A program made the position numbers and the translations under genes. Positions 1 to 10,294 of a stretch of DNA of 48,229 bases are shown here, in pieces (the stretch's first letter is position 1; every line of letters starts with the position of its first letter). The notes beneath the pieces are model-generated. The model was not told the origin of the DNA and searched no databases. It worked only from the letters and a program-made list of their open reading frames with translations. The stretch is from assembly GCA_900660155.1 (NCBI GenBank), contig CABFPE010000758.1:131697-179925 (forward strand), given 5' to 3'. The stretch is from Hofstenia miamia (Eukaryota; Xenacoelomorpha; Acoela; Hofsteniidae).

Positions 1-110
1 ATTTTACCACTGACTCAGATGCCCAGTCACTAAGAGGCGTAATGTAAGGAAACAGGCCATTTGCCTCGATTAAGAAAAAATCGTGAAGTAAATGCAATCG
101 TCAGTCACCA

Positions 111-600
111 ATGGAAAGTCAGTCTCGAAGATTGGACCAATCGGATCCAGTTTCAATTGTTCCAATTTCAAATCTTCCAGTTTTGACAGAGATAGTAGAA
201 AAAACTGTATACAATCAAATGTACGACTATATTCAGAGAAATTTACACTCCGCGTTTTCCATTTTCTATAGAAAACTGCATTCTGTTGAGACGGCTATAA
301 GAAGAATTTGCAATGATTTCATTTTGGAATTCGATAAGTAAAGCTTGGTTGTTGTAAATCTTGTGAATCATTAAGTTGCATTCGACGTGATTAAGATGTT
401 ATAATTTAGATTGTCCAAAGAGTAGGCGTCGCAATCGTCATCAATCAGTATTCATAAACGGGAGAGAGATTGAAGTGACCACTAAAGCATGGAGTTCGGA
501 TTTAGACTACTTTTGTTCTCAATATATATAGTGTTAATTTTATCACATGTATGCTGACGATCTTCAGCCGTATTGTTCATTCCCATCAAACACATTGCTG
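111..600 (+). pseudogene. LINE reverse transcriptase fragment (CR1/L2-like)
   Basis: An open frame at 111-341 reads like the first fingers blocks of a non-LTR reverse transcriptase: a PISNLPVLTEIVEK stretch, then YNQMYDYIQ and YRKLHSVETAIRR, the usual 'R-P-I-S-N-L-P ... E-K ... S-T-E-T-A-L' pattern of CR1/L2-type elements. The frame stops at 339-341. Further downstream another frame shows a YADD catalytic box at 550-561, so the palm region is present but broken by stops and shifts. No endonuclease domain or 3' end is visible, so this is a truncated dead copy. The P element at 1282 lies downstream and is a separate insertion. Confidence 0.7.
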
Positions 601-1281
601 CAATAAATCAATCGTTATGTTGATCTTTTTATAGTTTGCATATGTTCATATTGATACACAAACTATTTTAGTGCTGCTGACTAACGTTTAGCAATAAAGA
701 AAGCACTTCTGAATACTTTTTTTATTATTAACATCCAACTAAAATTAATTTTAATAGGTTAAATAAAAAATTTTCGGCAAAACATTAAAAAAATTTTAAA
801 CTAAGGTCATGAAATGTATTTTTACAGCCTATATTTTCAGTGTTTTAAAAGTGATCACTAAGATGCCATCCCCTGTCAGAAATTTCTGCGTACGCCCTAA
901 TATTGACTATCAAAATTTTGAGGCTAATAAATTATCCCTACTATTGTATAAATTAGTGCTGTGCTTCCCAATATACCTTAACAGGATTAACCGGACAGGA
1001 TTAGATTTGGAATCGTATCTCGATATTGAGAAAAATTCGATCTGTTTCGGATCCAATTTTTTTGTAAAATAGTTTATATATATATTAATTACATAAATAC
1101 ATCGTATACATTATATAGCATTTTTGACTCAATATTTCATAATGCAATTGAATTGTGTAAATTTATTTAATTGACCGTACATCATGTTCCCTCCTTATTC
1201 TATCATATACTAGTAGTTCTCAATGAAATTTTATAATTGAATGTCATTGATTGCACAAAAGATTCCCGCCTTATTCCAAAC
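601..1281. other. AT-rich stretch without a supported gene
   Basis: The 87-residue open frame at 809-1072 shows no motif I recognise and has AT-driven composition. I see no convincing splice sites or repeats up to the P-element target site at 1274-1281. Confidence 0.4.
1274..1281. repeat. Target-site duplication of the P element, left copy
   Basis: TTCCAAAC directly precedes the terminal inverted repeat and is repeated perfectly at 4183-4190. An 8-bp duplication is the hallmark of P-element insertion. Confidence 0.9.
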
Positions 1282-1349
1282 CAAGGACGTCTTAATATAA
1301 TCAGGACGCTTCAGTGAAATAATTGATTTTCAATTGAAGGGATAAAAAT
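1282..1349 (+). repeat. P element terminal inverted repeat, left
   Basis: The reverse complement matches 4115-4182. The first 36 bases are identical, and the inner part differs by a few substitutions and small shifts. Confidence 0.9.
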
Positions 1350-1427
1350 AAAACTACAATTCTAGGTTGGAAATGATTAAGTACACTGAAACATAAAAAT
1401 TATACTACTACATAAGTTCATAGTTGT

Positions 1428-1652
1428 TTACAAGTATTTTGCCACTTTCTTCAAATGCTCAGGAGTTTTTGAACTTGACACATGTCTACATAAAGCTTTC
1501 AGAAGAGTGTTTATCAACTTTTTATCAAACTCACTTGTAAGTTCAAACAAAAAATATTGTTCTGAAATATAGGAACATATTTTTCTAAGGTATTTGCGGC
1601 ACTGGGTGTTTTTAGATTGCATCAAAAATCGGTGCATATAAAGAGTTAATAG
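1428..1652 (-). CDS. C-terminal extension of P transposase after in-frame stop
   Basis: Directly after the TAA at 1653-1655 the same frame stays open for about 74 codons, ending in HVSSSKTPEHLKKVAKYL. The decayed P copy at 38190-38410 has a clearly related tail (TLVNTLLKAI...KTPDFSKKLAKYF), so this is conserved transposase sequence and not random open frame. It follows the LSRGNLT box in the place expected for the family's C terminus. The stop may be a single inactivating mutation, or it may be suppressed: the context is TAA-CTA. A short intron removing the stop is not evident. Confidence 0.7.
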   Translation of the reverse strand, partial: LLTLYMHRFLMQSKNTQCRKYLRKICSYISEQYFLFELTSEFDKKLINTLLKALCRHVSSSKTPEHLKKVAKYL

Positions 1653-4025
1653 TTAAAAATTTTTATTTGGCATTGTTAAGTTCCCACGGCTCAATAAGTC
1701 TGTAAATGTCGGAGCACCAAAATCAACATCTGCACCACTATTGTGATGAGGATAATTGTATGCCAAGTATCCAGCAACAAAAAATGCCGTGTTTGCTTCA
1801 TCTAATGATATTTGTAGATCATAAATTGCGGAAATTATCTCAATATCATCTTCGAGAATGTCAATGCTACACATTGGGCAAACTTGACTGCCCTGTTTGA
1901 GTTCACTAGCATCAATAATTGGCAAAAGCTGTTTAAGTGAACTTAGTTTGAACGATGACACGACATGTTCCAATGCCATGTAATAATTGCCGCCATTCAT
2001 TTGGCGCCACTCTGCAAACTTGCTTTCAATAGCATCGGATTGAAGCTTACCAAACAATACAAAGTCGTGATCTAATTGATCTAGCAAATAGTTAGCAATT
2101 TCTATGAGACATAGTGTTGTAGATTCAGCTGCTCTAGAGGTTTCCTGAGTAAGAGTGTTTCTCCTCTTCCTTCCTCTTGATCCAAATAATGACTGAAACA
2201 TAGCAGCACAATCACGCAGATATTCAAGATTATCTCTGGAATTTTGTGTAATAGGTGATTGAAAAATATCATTTTTACTGAAACCCTTTGTCACGGTTTT
2301 AACATTTAAAATCTTGAACCAGTTAGTGATGCATTCTAGAAATGTTATTGTACCACATTGTTCAGGAAAATACAACTTTGTTGCTGCAACAGTCTTCTCA
2401 TTAAAAATTTGTAGGCATAGCGGAACATTCTGTCTTGCAATAGGAGATGGCCAAACAGCTTCTTTAGTTAAGGTAGTCAACTTTAGAATCAAGCTGGATT
2501 GTTGTTCACGGTTAAAGACATCCTCAATAACAGACCACTTTGCTTCATAAATATGATTTCGGAATTTGAAAATTAGCAATTTTGAATTCTCAGTATACCA
2601 TCCATTTCGAATGGATTTCAATAAATGAACAGTGTCAGTAACTATATAGAAGGGAAGAGCAGAATTGCAGGGATTTTGTATTTTCCATTTCAAATCTGAT
2701 GTATTTTGTTCACTACTAGCATCAAAATATTCATTAGAATTAGAGATATCAACTAGTTTTCTATTCACTGAATAATTATCGCTAATTACACCCAGCACAG
2801 AACCACCAGAAAAACTAACCTTTTCAATCATTTCTTGTACAACTTTGTTTTGAAAAGAAGCGGAATTTTTAAACAAGGGATACATAGAAATTACAAATGG
2901 GGGTTGAGAAGAGCGAAAAACTGTTAACATTATAACTAAGACTGTACGTGCCAATTTCGATTCATCATCCAACCCATAACCATAAATATGATTTCCTCTA
3001 AAACGCACCACAGGTTTTATAATAATCTCATCTACAATGAGAAAACATACTTTTTCCCTCTCACGCATCGTACTAAAGTGTGTAGATATAATATTATCTG
3101 CATCATAATTTTGTCCTGAAATATATCTTTGTAATGTTGAAGGCGATGGCAAGGTTAGATAAGTACGTAACATATTGTAACATTTTCTGGACAAACCATA
3201 AAACTGTAGGCAGGTTACAAGAGTTGTACAAGAATAGACATTTGCTTGAATTAGGTCAACTTGTGTCTTCAAAAAATGAATTTTTTCAGAAATTTTACTA
3301 CTTTCTAGTGTACTTATTTCACATAAACTATCAGATGCAGAATTGATGTTAATTTCAAAAACGTTATTTTCATGGTATAATGAAAAGTAATGTAACAATT
3401 CCTCAAACTGAGACCAAAATTTTACTTGTCGTCCTCGTACAATATGTGACGGATGTGATAACGGCGGTTTTCCGTGAATAGACACGTCATAAAATAGTTG
3501 TTGATTGGTAGTAAAATTGAATTGAACACAAAGCTTTTTTGACATTCCACTGCCACAAAATAACACTAAATCAACAGTGTTTGAAGCTTCATGAATTACT
3601 GAATATAATTTTATATGTTCACGAAAACTACATTTAAATTGGCTAATAACAATTTTGTCAATTTCCGAAAACTGGATTGATTCATTCACTAAACGATTCC
3701 GAGCATCACATATCTTTTTAAGTGTACTTGATTGTCGTTCCACATATTTATTTTGAATTAATGACGATTGTGGCACGTCAAAAATTGATGGTGGTACTGC
3801 GGGTATACAGTATCTTCCAGAATCTCGTTTCATTCGTACATTTTGAGGCCAATGTTTCACACAAATAAATGTATTTTTTGGCAGGGAGTTTCTATCATTC
3901 GGTAAGGCAGTGATCCACAACTCCCGATTTGGGGCTTCCTTAGGTAATTTAAACAACTTAACATAACCGTCGCGTTTTGTATTGTAATTTGATTTGCAGT
4001 TATAAACACTGCAGGTGTTTACCAT
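1653..4025 (-). CDS. P-element transposase with N-terminal THAP domain
   Basis: The protein would cut and rejoin the P element in the nucleus. The first about 85 residues form a THAP zinc finger: C-x4-C near residues 5-10 (CSVYNC), then FICVKHW supplying the C-x2-H pair, followed by an AVPPSIF box. The central part carries the RNase H-like core of P/THAP9 transposases, with acidic residues in FLIVDEIII and VISDNYSVN, TDTVHLLKSIRNGW, and a late acidic segment FAEWRQMNGGNYYMALEHV. I chose Met at 4023-4025, which begins directly at the THAP domain (790 aa); an in-frame Met at 4085 would add 20 residues unlike any THAP start. The frame ends at TAA (1653-1655), but the same frame continues for about 75 residues that look like the normal C terminus. 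No introns are needed, unlike Drosophila P. Confidence 0.9.
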   Translation of the reverse strand: MVNTCSVYNCKSNYNTKRDGYVKLFKLPKEAPNRELWITALPNDRNSLPKNTFICVKHWPQNVRMKRDSGRYCIPAVPPSIFDVPQSSLIQNKYVERQSSTLKKICDARNRLVNESIQFSEIDKIVISQFKCSFREHIKLYSVIHEASNTVDLVLFCGSGMSKKLCVQFNFTTNQQLFYDVSIHGKPPLSHPSHIVRGRQVKFWSQFEELLHYFSLYHENNVFEININSASDSLCEISTLESSKISEKIHFLKTQVDLIQANVYSCTTLVTCLQFYGLSRKCYNMLRTYLTLPSPSTLQRYISGQNYDADNIISTHFSTMREREKVCFLIVDEIIIKPVVRFRGNHIYGYGLDDESKLARTVLVIMLTVFRSSQPPFVISMYPLFKNSASFQNKVVQEMIEKVSFSGGSVLGVISDNYSVNRKLVDISNSNEYFDASSEQNTSDLKWKIQNPCNSALPFYIVTDTVHLLKSIRNGWYTENSKLLIFKFRNHIYEAKWSVIEDVFNREQQSSLILKLTTLTKEAVWPSPIARQNVPLCLQIFNEKTVAATKLYFPEQCGTITFLECITNWFKILNVKTVTKGFSKNDIFQSPITQNSRDNLEYLRDCAAMFQSLFGSRGRKRRNTLTQETSRAAESTTLCLIEIANYLLDQLDHDFVLFGKLQSDAIESKFAEWRQMNGGNYYMALEHVVSSFKLSSLKQLLPIIDASELKQGSQVCPMCSIDILEDDIEIISAIYDLQISLDEANTAFFVAGYLAYNYPHHNSGADVDFGAPTFTDLLSRGNLTMPNKNF

Positions 4026-4114
4026 TGCTAAATGTTGAACTGAACGCCGCAATGCATACAGAAAACTATTCACTATAATTTGCAAATGAGGTAATGGCGC
4101 CCTCTAGTAATTTG

Positions 4115-4182
4115 ATATTTATCCCTTCAATTAAATATGAATTATTTTACTGAAGCGTCCTGATTATATTAAGACGTCCTTG
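4115..4182 (-). repeat. P element terminal inverted repeat, right
   Basis: Inverted partner of 1282-1349. It lies about 90 bp upstream of the preferred transposase start, so any promoter would have to lie in or next to it. Confidence 0.9.
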
Positions 4183-4190
4183 TTCCAAAC
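4183..4190. repeat. Target-site duplication of the P element, right copy
   Basis: TTCCAAAC, identical to 1274-1281. Confidence 0.9.
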
Positions 4191-5751
4191 TACACTCTAT
4201 TAAAACTAAAAATAAATACTACAAATTTTACGTTAACATCAATTAGCGAAAATATTTTAAAATAGCCTGAAAAATTTATTTGCAAACCTGCAAATGGAAG
4301 GGCTGATTTTTGCAAATCCTTGAATATTTACATCAAAGAAGACACTGAGATGGAAGTAGAAAATTTTATTCGGTGTAAGTATTGCCAAAAAATCATGCGG
4401 TATGACACGAATTGAGGATGCTTGTGAATAAAAAACATCACATAAAATGCTCTACACCAGAGGTGTGACCGTTACTGAAATACCCCGCTATCCCTAACTA
4501 TCGCTATTTGAGTTTCGCTAGTCGCTATTTTCACTATTTGGACTTTGCTATTAAAAAAACACGTATTTTTAATTTTTTATTTTTCTAGAAGTTATACTTT
4601 GCAAGTAATAGGTTTGAAAAATTTTCTTCTGATAGCCTTGCTCGTTTTCATTAGACGAAATTTTTATTTTCAAAATTCGCTAGATGGCGTCATAAAATAT
4701 TGAATTAGTATGTAAAAAAACAAAGGAAAATTTGGTATTTAGAGCTAAAGCCCTTTTAATATTGAAATTTGTCTGCGTTACGAAACAATTATTAGTAAAT
4801 TAACCTTTGCTGCATGTATTCAGCAATTAAAATTCGAAATTGACCCAGTGAATGTTCTTACAAATGAGGTTAAATTTAGTACAGGACTTTTCAAAAATTC
4901 GTTAGAATTTTCAAAAATTATTGCTTTGTAGAGGTGATTCCAATTTGATATTTCTATATTACGAAACGAATTATGATTGGCGGACCTCTTCTGGTGAACT
5001 TGCAGCTGTTTATTTGATTTCACTCAGTTTCGTTCTTTTGACAAATGAGTTCAAAGTATGCCATATACCCTCAGTTTTACACTGCTTTAGGACAGCCAGT
5101 ACTCTGTCAATTCTTGTTCAACTCCTTAGCTCTTTCCAGCATTCTTTAGAACTCCTTTAGTTCTATATTACATTGTTAATATTATATTTTTAGTTATTAT
5201 TCCCTTTATGATATCAACACTTTAGTTTGTTACAACTTTCGAATTTCTGCTCAACAATTACAACTGATGCATTTCAGAACACTATTACTCTCGACTTTTG
5301 ACGTTATGCACTAGGGTTATACAGTAAAATATGCGCGCTGACTAGTGTGACATAATCGATCAAGATATCATGTGTGGTCAAGATGAGAGAAGGAATGGAT
5401 GAAACTAAGACTAGAAATATAATGATGATTATAATAATTAATATGTAAAACACATGATATGATTGATTATTTAATTTTGTAAAATTGTTTTGTGCAGTTC
5501 TATTTAAATACTTAAATTATGCTCGACAGTATTTGGCAAAACAATAGATGGCCAAACAGCATACTCTAATTAACGCTGACATTGCGTAATTATCAGCAGA
5601 ACTATAAACTGAGGGAAAACTGTCAACAAGAAGTGATTAACAGGTACTAGTCGAGTATTTAGTTGTTTATTACAAAGTGCTATAAATATGGTTCAACTGT
5701 TCAAATTATTGATGAACGAATTTAGTTTGGATTTACCTTTTCTTTTGTCAG
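4191..5751. other. Non-coding AT-rich stretch with a possible hAT relic
   Basis: At 4350-4420 a short plus-strand frame contains FIRCKYCQKIMRYDT, resembling the first half of a BED zinc finger from a hAT transposase, but the His/Cys half is not preserved. At 4455 a CAGAGGTGTG string resembles a hAT terminus, and it is followed by a run of near-repeats of CGCTAT (4488-4530). No partner end was found. The remainder (4540-5751) shows only short frames that I do not recognise. Confidence 0.35.
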
Positions 5752-5817
5752 GTTATTTTATATTCTGATGGAAAGCTAAATGTTCAAGCACTGGGGGGTT
5801 CCCACATCCGTTTAAAG
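5752..5817 (+). other. Candidate host-gene exon (22 codons)
   Basis: A strong pyrimidine tract and acceptor (CTTTTCTTTTGTCAG, ending at 5751) precede a 66-nt segment open only in phase 0, which starts VILYSDGKLN and ends GGSHIRLK, then a donor GTATGC at 5818. Local composition is less AT-rich than the surroundings. The frame also stays open past the donor for about 30 more codons, so the 3' boundary is uncertain. I do not recognise the protein. A further candidate exon, open only in phase 0, follows acceptor GATACAG at 6380 and would encode LIGVPLELHG... to a TAA near 6458. These could be exons of the same gene as 9122-9230, but no continuous chain can be proven. Confidence 0.35.
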
Positions 5818-7486
5818 GTATGCTTAGAGCAGCCTCCTAATAGCCATTCCACGGCGGGGAGGGCTACAGCTGTAGTTACCTTTCCAGTGCTTATAGGTTA
5901 CGAATAGGTATATGGGTTTTTCACCGTTATAGCTTTTCTGTTCTCAGTTGCTTGCCAATTATTATGATTATGATTAATATGTTCTACATGATGTCTTCCC
6001 TATCGACGAATTCCAGTCAGTTATCGTATTATCTTACAATCCGTGATTTAATCTTGAAGTTGTTTAGCTCATGTTTTTACAATACATTCATTCTCAATTT
6101 ACTAGTCGAATTAGGTTGCTCATTGTTTCTTACCGTAGACCTTCGGCTGACTACCAGATTCAATTTATTGCTGGCGGCATTTATTGTTTACATGTACAAA
6201 GGGCTATTACTTATTACTATACATGTAGGGATATTATATGTAAGGCTCGATAACAAGCTTAAGCATTCAATGCACTAAATTCTTAAGTAGTTACAAATCC
6301 CATCACACTGAGTTCACCATTCACACACTAATTCCTGCGATGGTTTCCACTACGAAGATAAAGCTTAATTGGTAGATACAGCTGATTGGTGTACCTCTGG
6401 AGCTGCATGGCGTGCCTTCGGGTGTCGATCCTGTCTTCCATTATCCATTTGTCACCTAAATGAGTTGTAGTAAGTTGCGCAGTTAGAGAACCTAACGTGT
6501 ATTAAGTTAAGTTAATAAAATGAACACTCATTGTGGAAGAGAGAGATAGGAGAGTGTCGACCCTATTTAACGTGTTAACTAAGAAAAGTAATAAATGGTT
6601 ATGAATTCAATGTGAAAAGTGGATCGGCATGATTCTACACTAGCTCCATGTGAAACTATTTTTTATTTTTTAAATTTATCTATGCTGGTTGCAAAATATC
6701 CTAAGGGCTTTAAGATGAGCATGTGCATACTCAGCAGTCATTCTCTGTTTTGAGTTGATGAATTCATCGAGTACGTAGTGTGTGAGACAAATAAAATAAT
6801 GATTAACTTCACAATGATTACACAAAAACCTCAATAGATGTTGAATTATTCAAACCAAAGGACTTGAACAATTCTCTCCTCTACCCTAGCAATTAACAGT
6901 TTTGCATTGTATTTTCCTATGGTTTTACTTGAATTATAAATTTGATCTTAAAATCAAGGCCGTCATTAGCTTGAGCAGGCCTGGCCAAAATACGACCTAT
7001 AAGCAAAATGTTAATGTGGGTTTAAGACATGTCGTCAAAATAACGATCGTCAATTCTACTTTTTTCTAACAATGCTTTCCGTATTGTTCAAAAATTACTA
7101 TTTTTAAATAACAATTTTGAATTTGAAATAGCCTGCATTTTTGTTAGTTAGACATAAATATTGTTATTGTTCTTGATTTTTATGAGGATCCAGACCACAT
7201 CCAAACAGAAAATCACAATAGGTTTATTAGTAAATTTTGACCCATATAATAAAAGATACCATATTAAACATGAAAAAAATGAAAACAAAACACACTAATG
7301 TATTTCAAGTTATTTATAGTATAAAGAGATCCATTTCATAAAATTTGCCAGTTCTCATTTTTCAATACTCCGTCGTTAGTATAATAGAAGGCGGAGAGGA
7401 GGTTCCTATAGGACGCCCTGAAGTTCTCGTAACACCTATGACTATTTGCCATCATGAAATGAAGTGACTCTATTAGACGCCATCTA

Positions 7487-7685
7487 GTGATGAAATGTTT
7501 TTACAAAAGTAAATTGAGCAAATTAATTTTTTCACAAAATTTTTATTTTTAGATTGATAGGATTTGGCAAAGTGATATAAGTGATGACAAGAAATGTTTT
7601 TGACAATCTTAAATTGAACACATTAATTTTCAGTCAAACTTTTTACTTTTTTGAATTCTAGGATTTAGGCAAACTGATGTATTTG
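7487..7685 (+). repeat. Diverged tandem duplication, unit about 98 bp
   Basis: Two consecutive segments share the same order of words: GATGA...AAATGTTTTT, then TAAATTGA, CA(A)ATTAATTTT, a T-rich run, and AGGATTT(A)GGCAAA(C/G)TGAT. The copies (about 7487-7585 and 7586-7685) have drifted by many substitutions, so the duplication is old. Confidence 0.6.
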
Positions 7686-8029
7686 ATGAGATGTTAGTTA
7701 TAACATGTTTATTGTAATAATGCTTTAAACATGGAACACTATGATTTAAGGAAAATAATTCATTGATACACTCCATGGTTTTTTATTGTTTAGGCTGTAT
7801 ATATATATTTGCTGAATTTCATTTATTTTCGCTAATATATTTGTTAAAGTTGTATGCAAAATATACATTTTGTTTTCAAATACAAAGTAGAAAAATATTT
7901 GTCAAACTTAAGAACAATTATTTGAAATATAGACAGGGTAAACCGATAAAAAATTTAATGCATTAAAATTGATTTACATGATAAAAAGTAAGTTCATTTT
8001 CTATAAAAAATTATACATGTGCTAAAATT

Positions 8030-8030
<1 letters not shown>

Positions 8031-8070
<40 letters not shown>

Positions 8071-8085
8071 GTATTTATATATATG
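8031..8085. repeat. TA dinucleotide microsatellite
   Basis: An almost uninterrupted TA run of about 50 bp with a few T insertions. Confidence 0.85.
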
Positions 8086-8309
8086 CATGTTTCAAAATAT
8101 GATATTATCAAACCACAAGTCGAAATAGCTGCAATTAATAGCTTTTAAATTGTACACTCGTTATTTCTTGTTCGGGGCTTGTTGTTTTGAAATAAGACTG
8201 TGCGATTAATTGATTGACTGAAAGTTTAATTATTGAAACTGACCATTTTCACTAACCGGCCTAATTATCAATTAGGGCATAGTCAATAGTAAATATAACC
8301 ATTTCGCTC

Positions 8310-8750
8310 TACATATGTTGTCAGTGTATCTGACGTGTTTTGAAAAAAATTATATTTTCAATACACCAGAAAATACGGTAAATGTTATGGCCGGAAACTT
8401 TCAGACAGCTCTTCCGATGAAACACCCGAACAAGAATTTTGCGAATTGTTTGAAAAACTGTAAACTCCAAAGGCAATGCCCACAGAGCTCTGATCGAGTG
8501 AATACAATAGAGACAGAATTCACCCAATATTTATCAAAACAAAAGTTGTGTCCACTGGAATGATGTCGAAAACGAACGGGCAGCATTATCTGGATCTTGC
8601 TTCAAAAGCACAAAGATTGTTCGAAATTTCGGCTGCGGCGGTGCACAGCGAAATGCATTCTCTTCTGCAGGAAATATAACGTCTACGCGTCGGGAAAATT
8701 GAGTCCAGATACATTTCCTGAACTTATTTTTCCTAGGAGTTGTTTTATGT
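8310..8750 (+). pseudogene. hAT transposase C-terminal relic
   Basis: Split over frames, this segment reads like the end of a hAT transposase with its dimerisation domain: NGQHYLDLASKAQRLFEIS, then SAAAVHSE, and in a shifted frame FSSAGNITSTRRE followed by KLSPDTFPELIF. That matches the family pattern 'Y-P-x-L-A...L-x-I-x-A-S-S-A-x-S-E-R-x-F-S-x-A-G...R...L-x-P'. At least two frameshifts and stops are present, so it is dead. The upstream frame from 8315 has no clear similarity. I found no terminal repeats or TSD, so the element is truncated. Confidence 0.65.
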
Positions 8751-9121
8751 AATTACCTATATTAGAACATTTTCTTATTTTGTTGCATATTATTGAAAAT
8801 TGACCGACTTTTTGGCTAAATTAGAGGGCTTTGTGTTGGCTTTTAATGTTGGCAGTGATATTGATTCCATTCTAAATTATAGGATGCATGCACTCCTAGA
8901 TATTTTATCTAATTTGAGTGTTTAATGGGATTGGTGCTTAGAAATAAATAAATATATAAGTATATATATATGGGGTAAGCCAAGCCTAATGCCATCCTGC
9001 ATATACTATCTGGCGCGAAATTAATAACTAATGTCGTGTTTACATTTATGAATAACGAAGTACTTAGTATAAAAATAGCTTTGTTTTCAATTAGGTACAA
9101 ATTTCAATTTCGGCTCTTCAG

Positions 9122-9230
9122 TAATGCAGTCTAATCGATCAAATATACAACAATCTACATTTATTGGTGCATCCAACAACCATCTTTCCGCGCCAAATCA
9201 GCCAGTGACGTTTCCATTTCCGCCGTTCGG
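9122..9230 (+). CDS. Candidate exon of an unrecognised host gene
   Basis: The acceptor TTTCGGCTCTTCAG ends at 9121, and a donor GTTTGT begins at 9231. Within the exon only one phase is open: two bases, then ATG at 9124 and 35 codons including GASNNHLSAPNQ and a proline/aromatic string PVTFPFPPF, ending with two bases of a Gly codon. Composition is richer in C than the flanks. If ATG 9124 is used it could be the first coding exon; otherwise the two leading bases complete an upstream codon. The phase fits the microexon at 10771-10794 and, through it, the terminal exon at 20004-20142 on the other strand. I do not recognise the product; it appears low in complexity and probably disordered. Confidence 0.5.
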
Positions 9231-10294
9231 GTTTGTTTACAATATTATAGTTTAGCTTCTAGTAGTACGGTATCAAGGCTTTTAATAACTTAGTGCTTTC
9301 CCAGCGAAAAATTTCCTAGTGAACTTTTGCTAATGCCACAGAATGCTTCGCTAGGTTTAAATTTTCAGTTCTACCACAAATTGGAATGATTAGAGTTCTT
9401 GATATTACTGAGTGGATTAGCATTATATATAAAATTATGAAGGGTGATTGAAAAAATGCCTTTTCATTATACAGCAATTGAAGTTATTTCAAGTAAATAG
9501 TTAAGTGGAGTCTTTCTTAAATTCGCTTACATTAGATAAGAGATGGAAATGAGGTAGATAGGTCTGAACTGACCATCCCACCCTACAGACTTCGTTCCCT
9601 TGCCGACAATCATTTTTGAACTCTGCTTCATATTGGGACATTTATTAAATGTTGAAATTTCACAATGTCAGTTAATATTATTTTGCTACAGAATTTTGTT
9701 CAGTCAAACTAAAGTAAATTTAAATAATAATTGCTATTTTTATACGCTATTCATAAACCAGGAGTTTCCATTATTGAGAACTTTTCGGATAAATTTTAGC
9801 AGGTAGCTGATTCCTCATTCAAATTTAACCTATAAATATGTGTATGTGTATACATATACAGTATATTGTGCAATACAAATTTCTACAGTCGCAGCTGTTG
9901 TACTCACATTTACTCGAAATATCAATTCTGTAAATTGGTTGAAATATTTTTTGAGCATAAAGAATATGAGTAGTTTTGATTCTAACCATTTCCAACATGG
10001 ACTATCCTTCCTTCTAAATTTAATCTTTATACTTACAAATAATGTAAAATAATATTGGAAAGATCGCGTTGCAAATACATAGAAAAAATATATTACGGTA
10101 ATGTTTTTAACGAAATCTTAATGATTATTCATTTAAGTAGGTCATGAAAAACATGTTTTTACTAAAAGACAGATGCGATCTTTAACTTAACATTTTAATG
10201 ATATAGAATTATTTTGGAAAAAAATAAACAATTTATAACTAGTTTTTTCGGAATTAGGACACTTACCACCTCAACTTGTGGTATTATTCATACT
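9231..10294. other. Probable intron sequence
   Basis: AT-rich sequence between two candidate exons. A second acceptor-like site ends at 9590 (CATCCCACCCTACAG), and the frame that follows stays open for about 70 codons in one phase, but it looks composition-driven and I do not call it. Confidence 0.35.

Larger units (their letters stand above)
1282..4182 (-). mobile_element. P-element DNA transposon, near complete
   Basis: The element is 2901 bp, close to the 2.9 kb of the Drosophila P element. It begins CAAGGACGTC and ends GACGTCCTTG, with terminal inverted repeats of about 68 bp (1282-1349 and 4115-4182) that differ at only a few positions, and a perfect 8-bp TSD (TTCCAAAC). Inside is one long minus-strand transposase frame interrupted only near its C terminus. 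Intact ends, TSD and long frame suggest a young insertion. It landed in AT-rich sequence downstream of a dead LINE fragment. Whether it can move depends on the in-frame stop described under the coding region. Confidence 0.93.
5893..8309. other. Intergenic or intronic AT-rich DNA
   Basis: This stretch holds short frames without recognisable domains. A possible exon at 6139-6239 has a good acceptor (TTTCTTACCGTAG), one open phase containing PSADYQIQFIAGG, and a GTAAGG donor; its end phase would fit the exon at 9122, but nothing else supports it. The stretch also contains the tandem duplication at 7487-7685 and a TA microsatellite at 8031-8085. I see no other structure. Confidence 0.35.

Noticed and set aside
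2314..3346. Plus-strand frames inside the P element
   Set aside because: Shadows of the long minus-strand transposase frame.
5786..5892. microRNA hairpin
   Set aside because: Only 9 bp pair at the ends and the interior does not fold back as a long stem.
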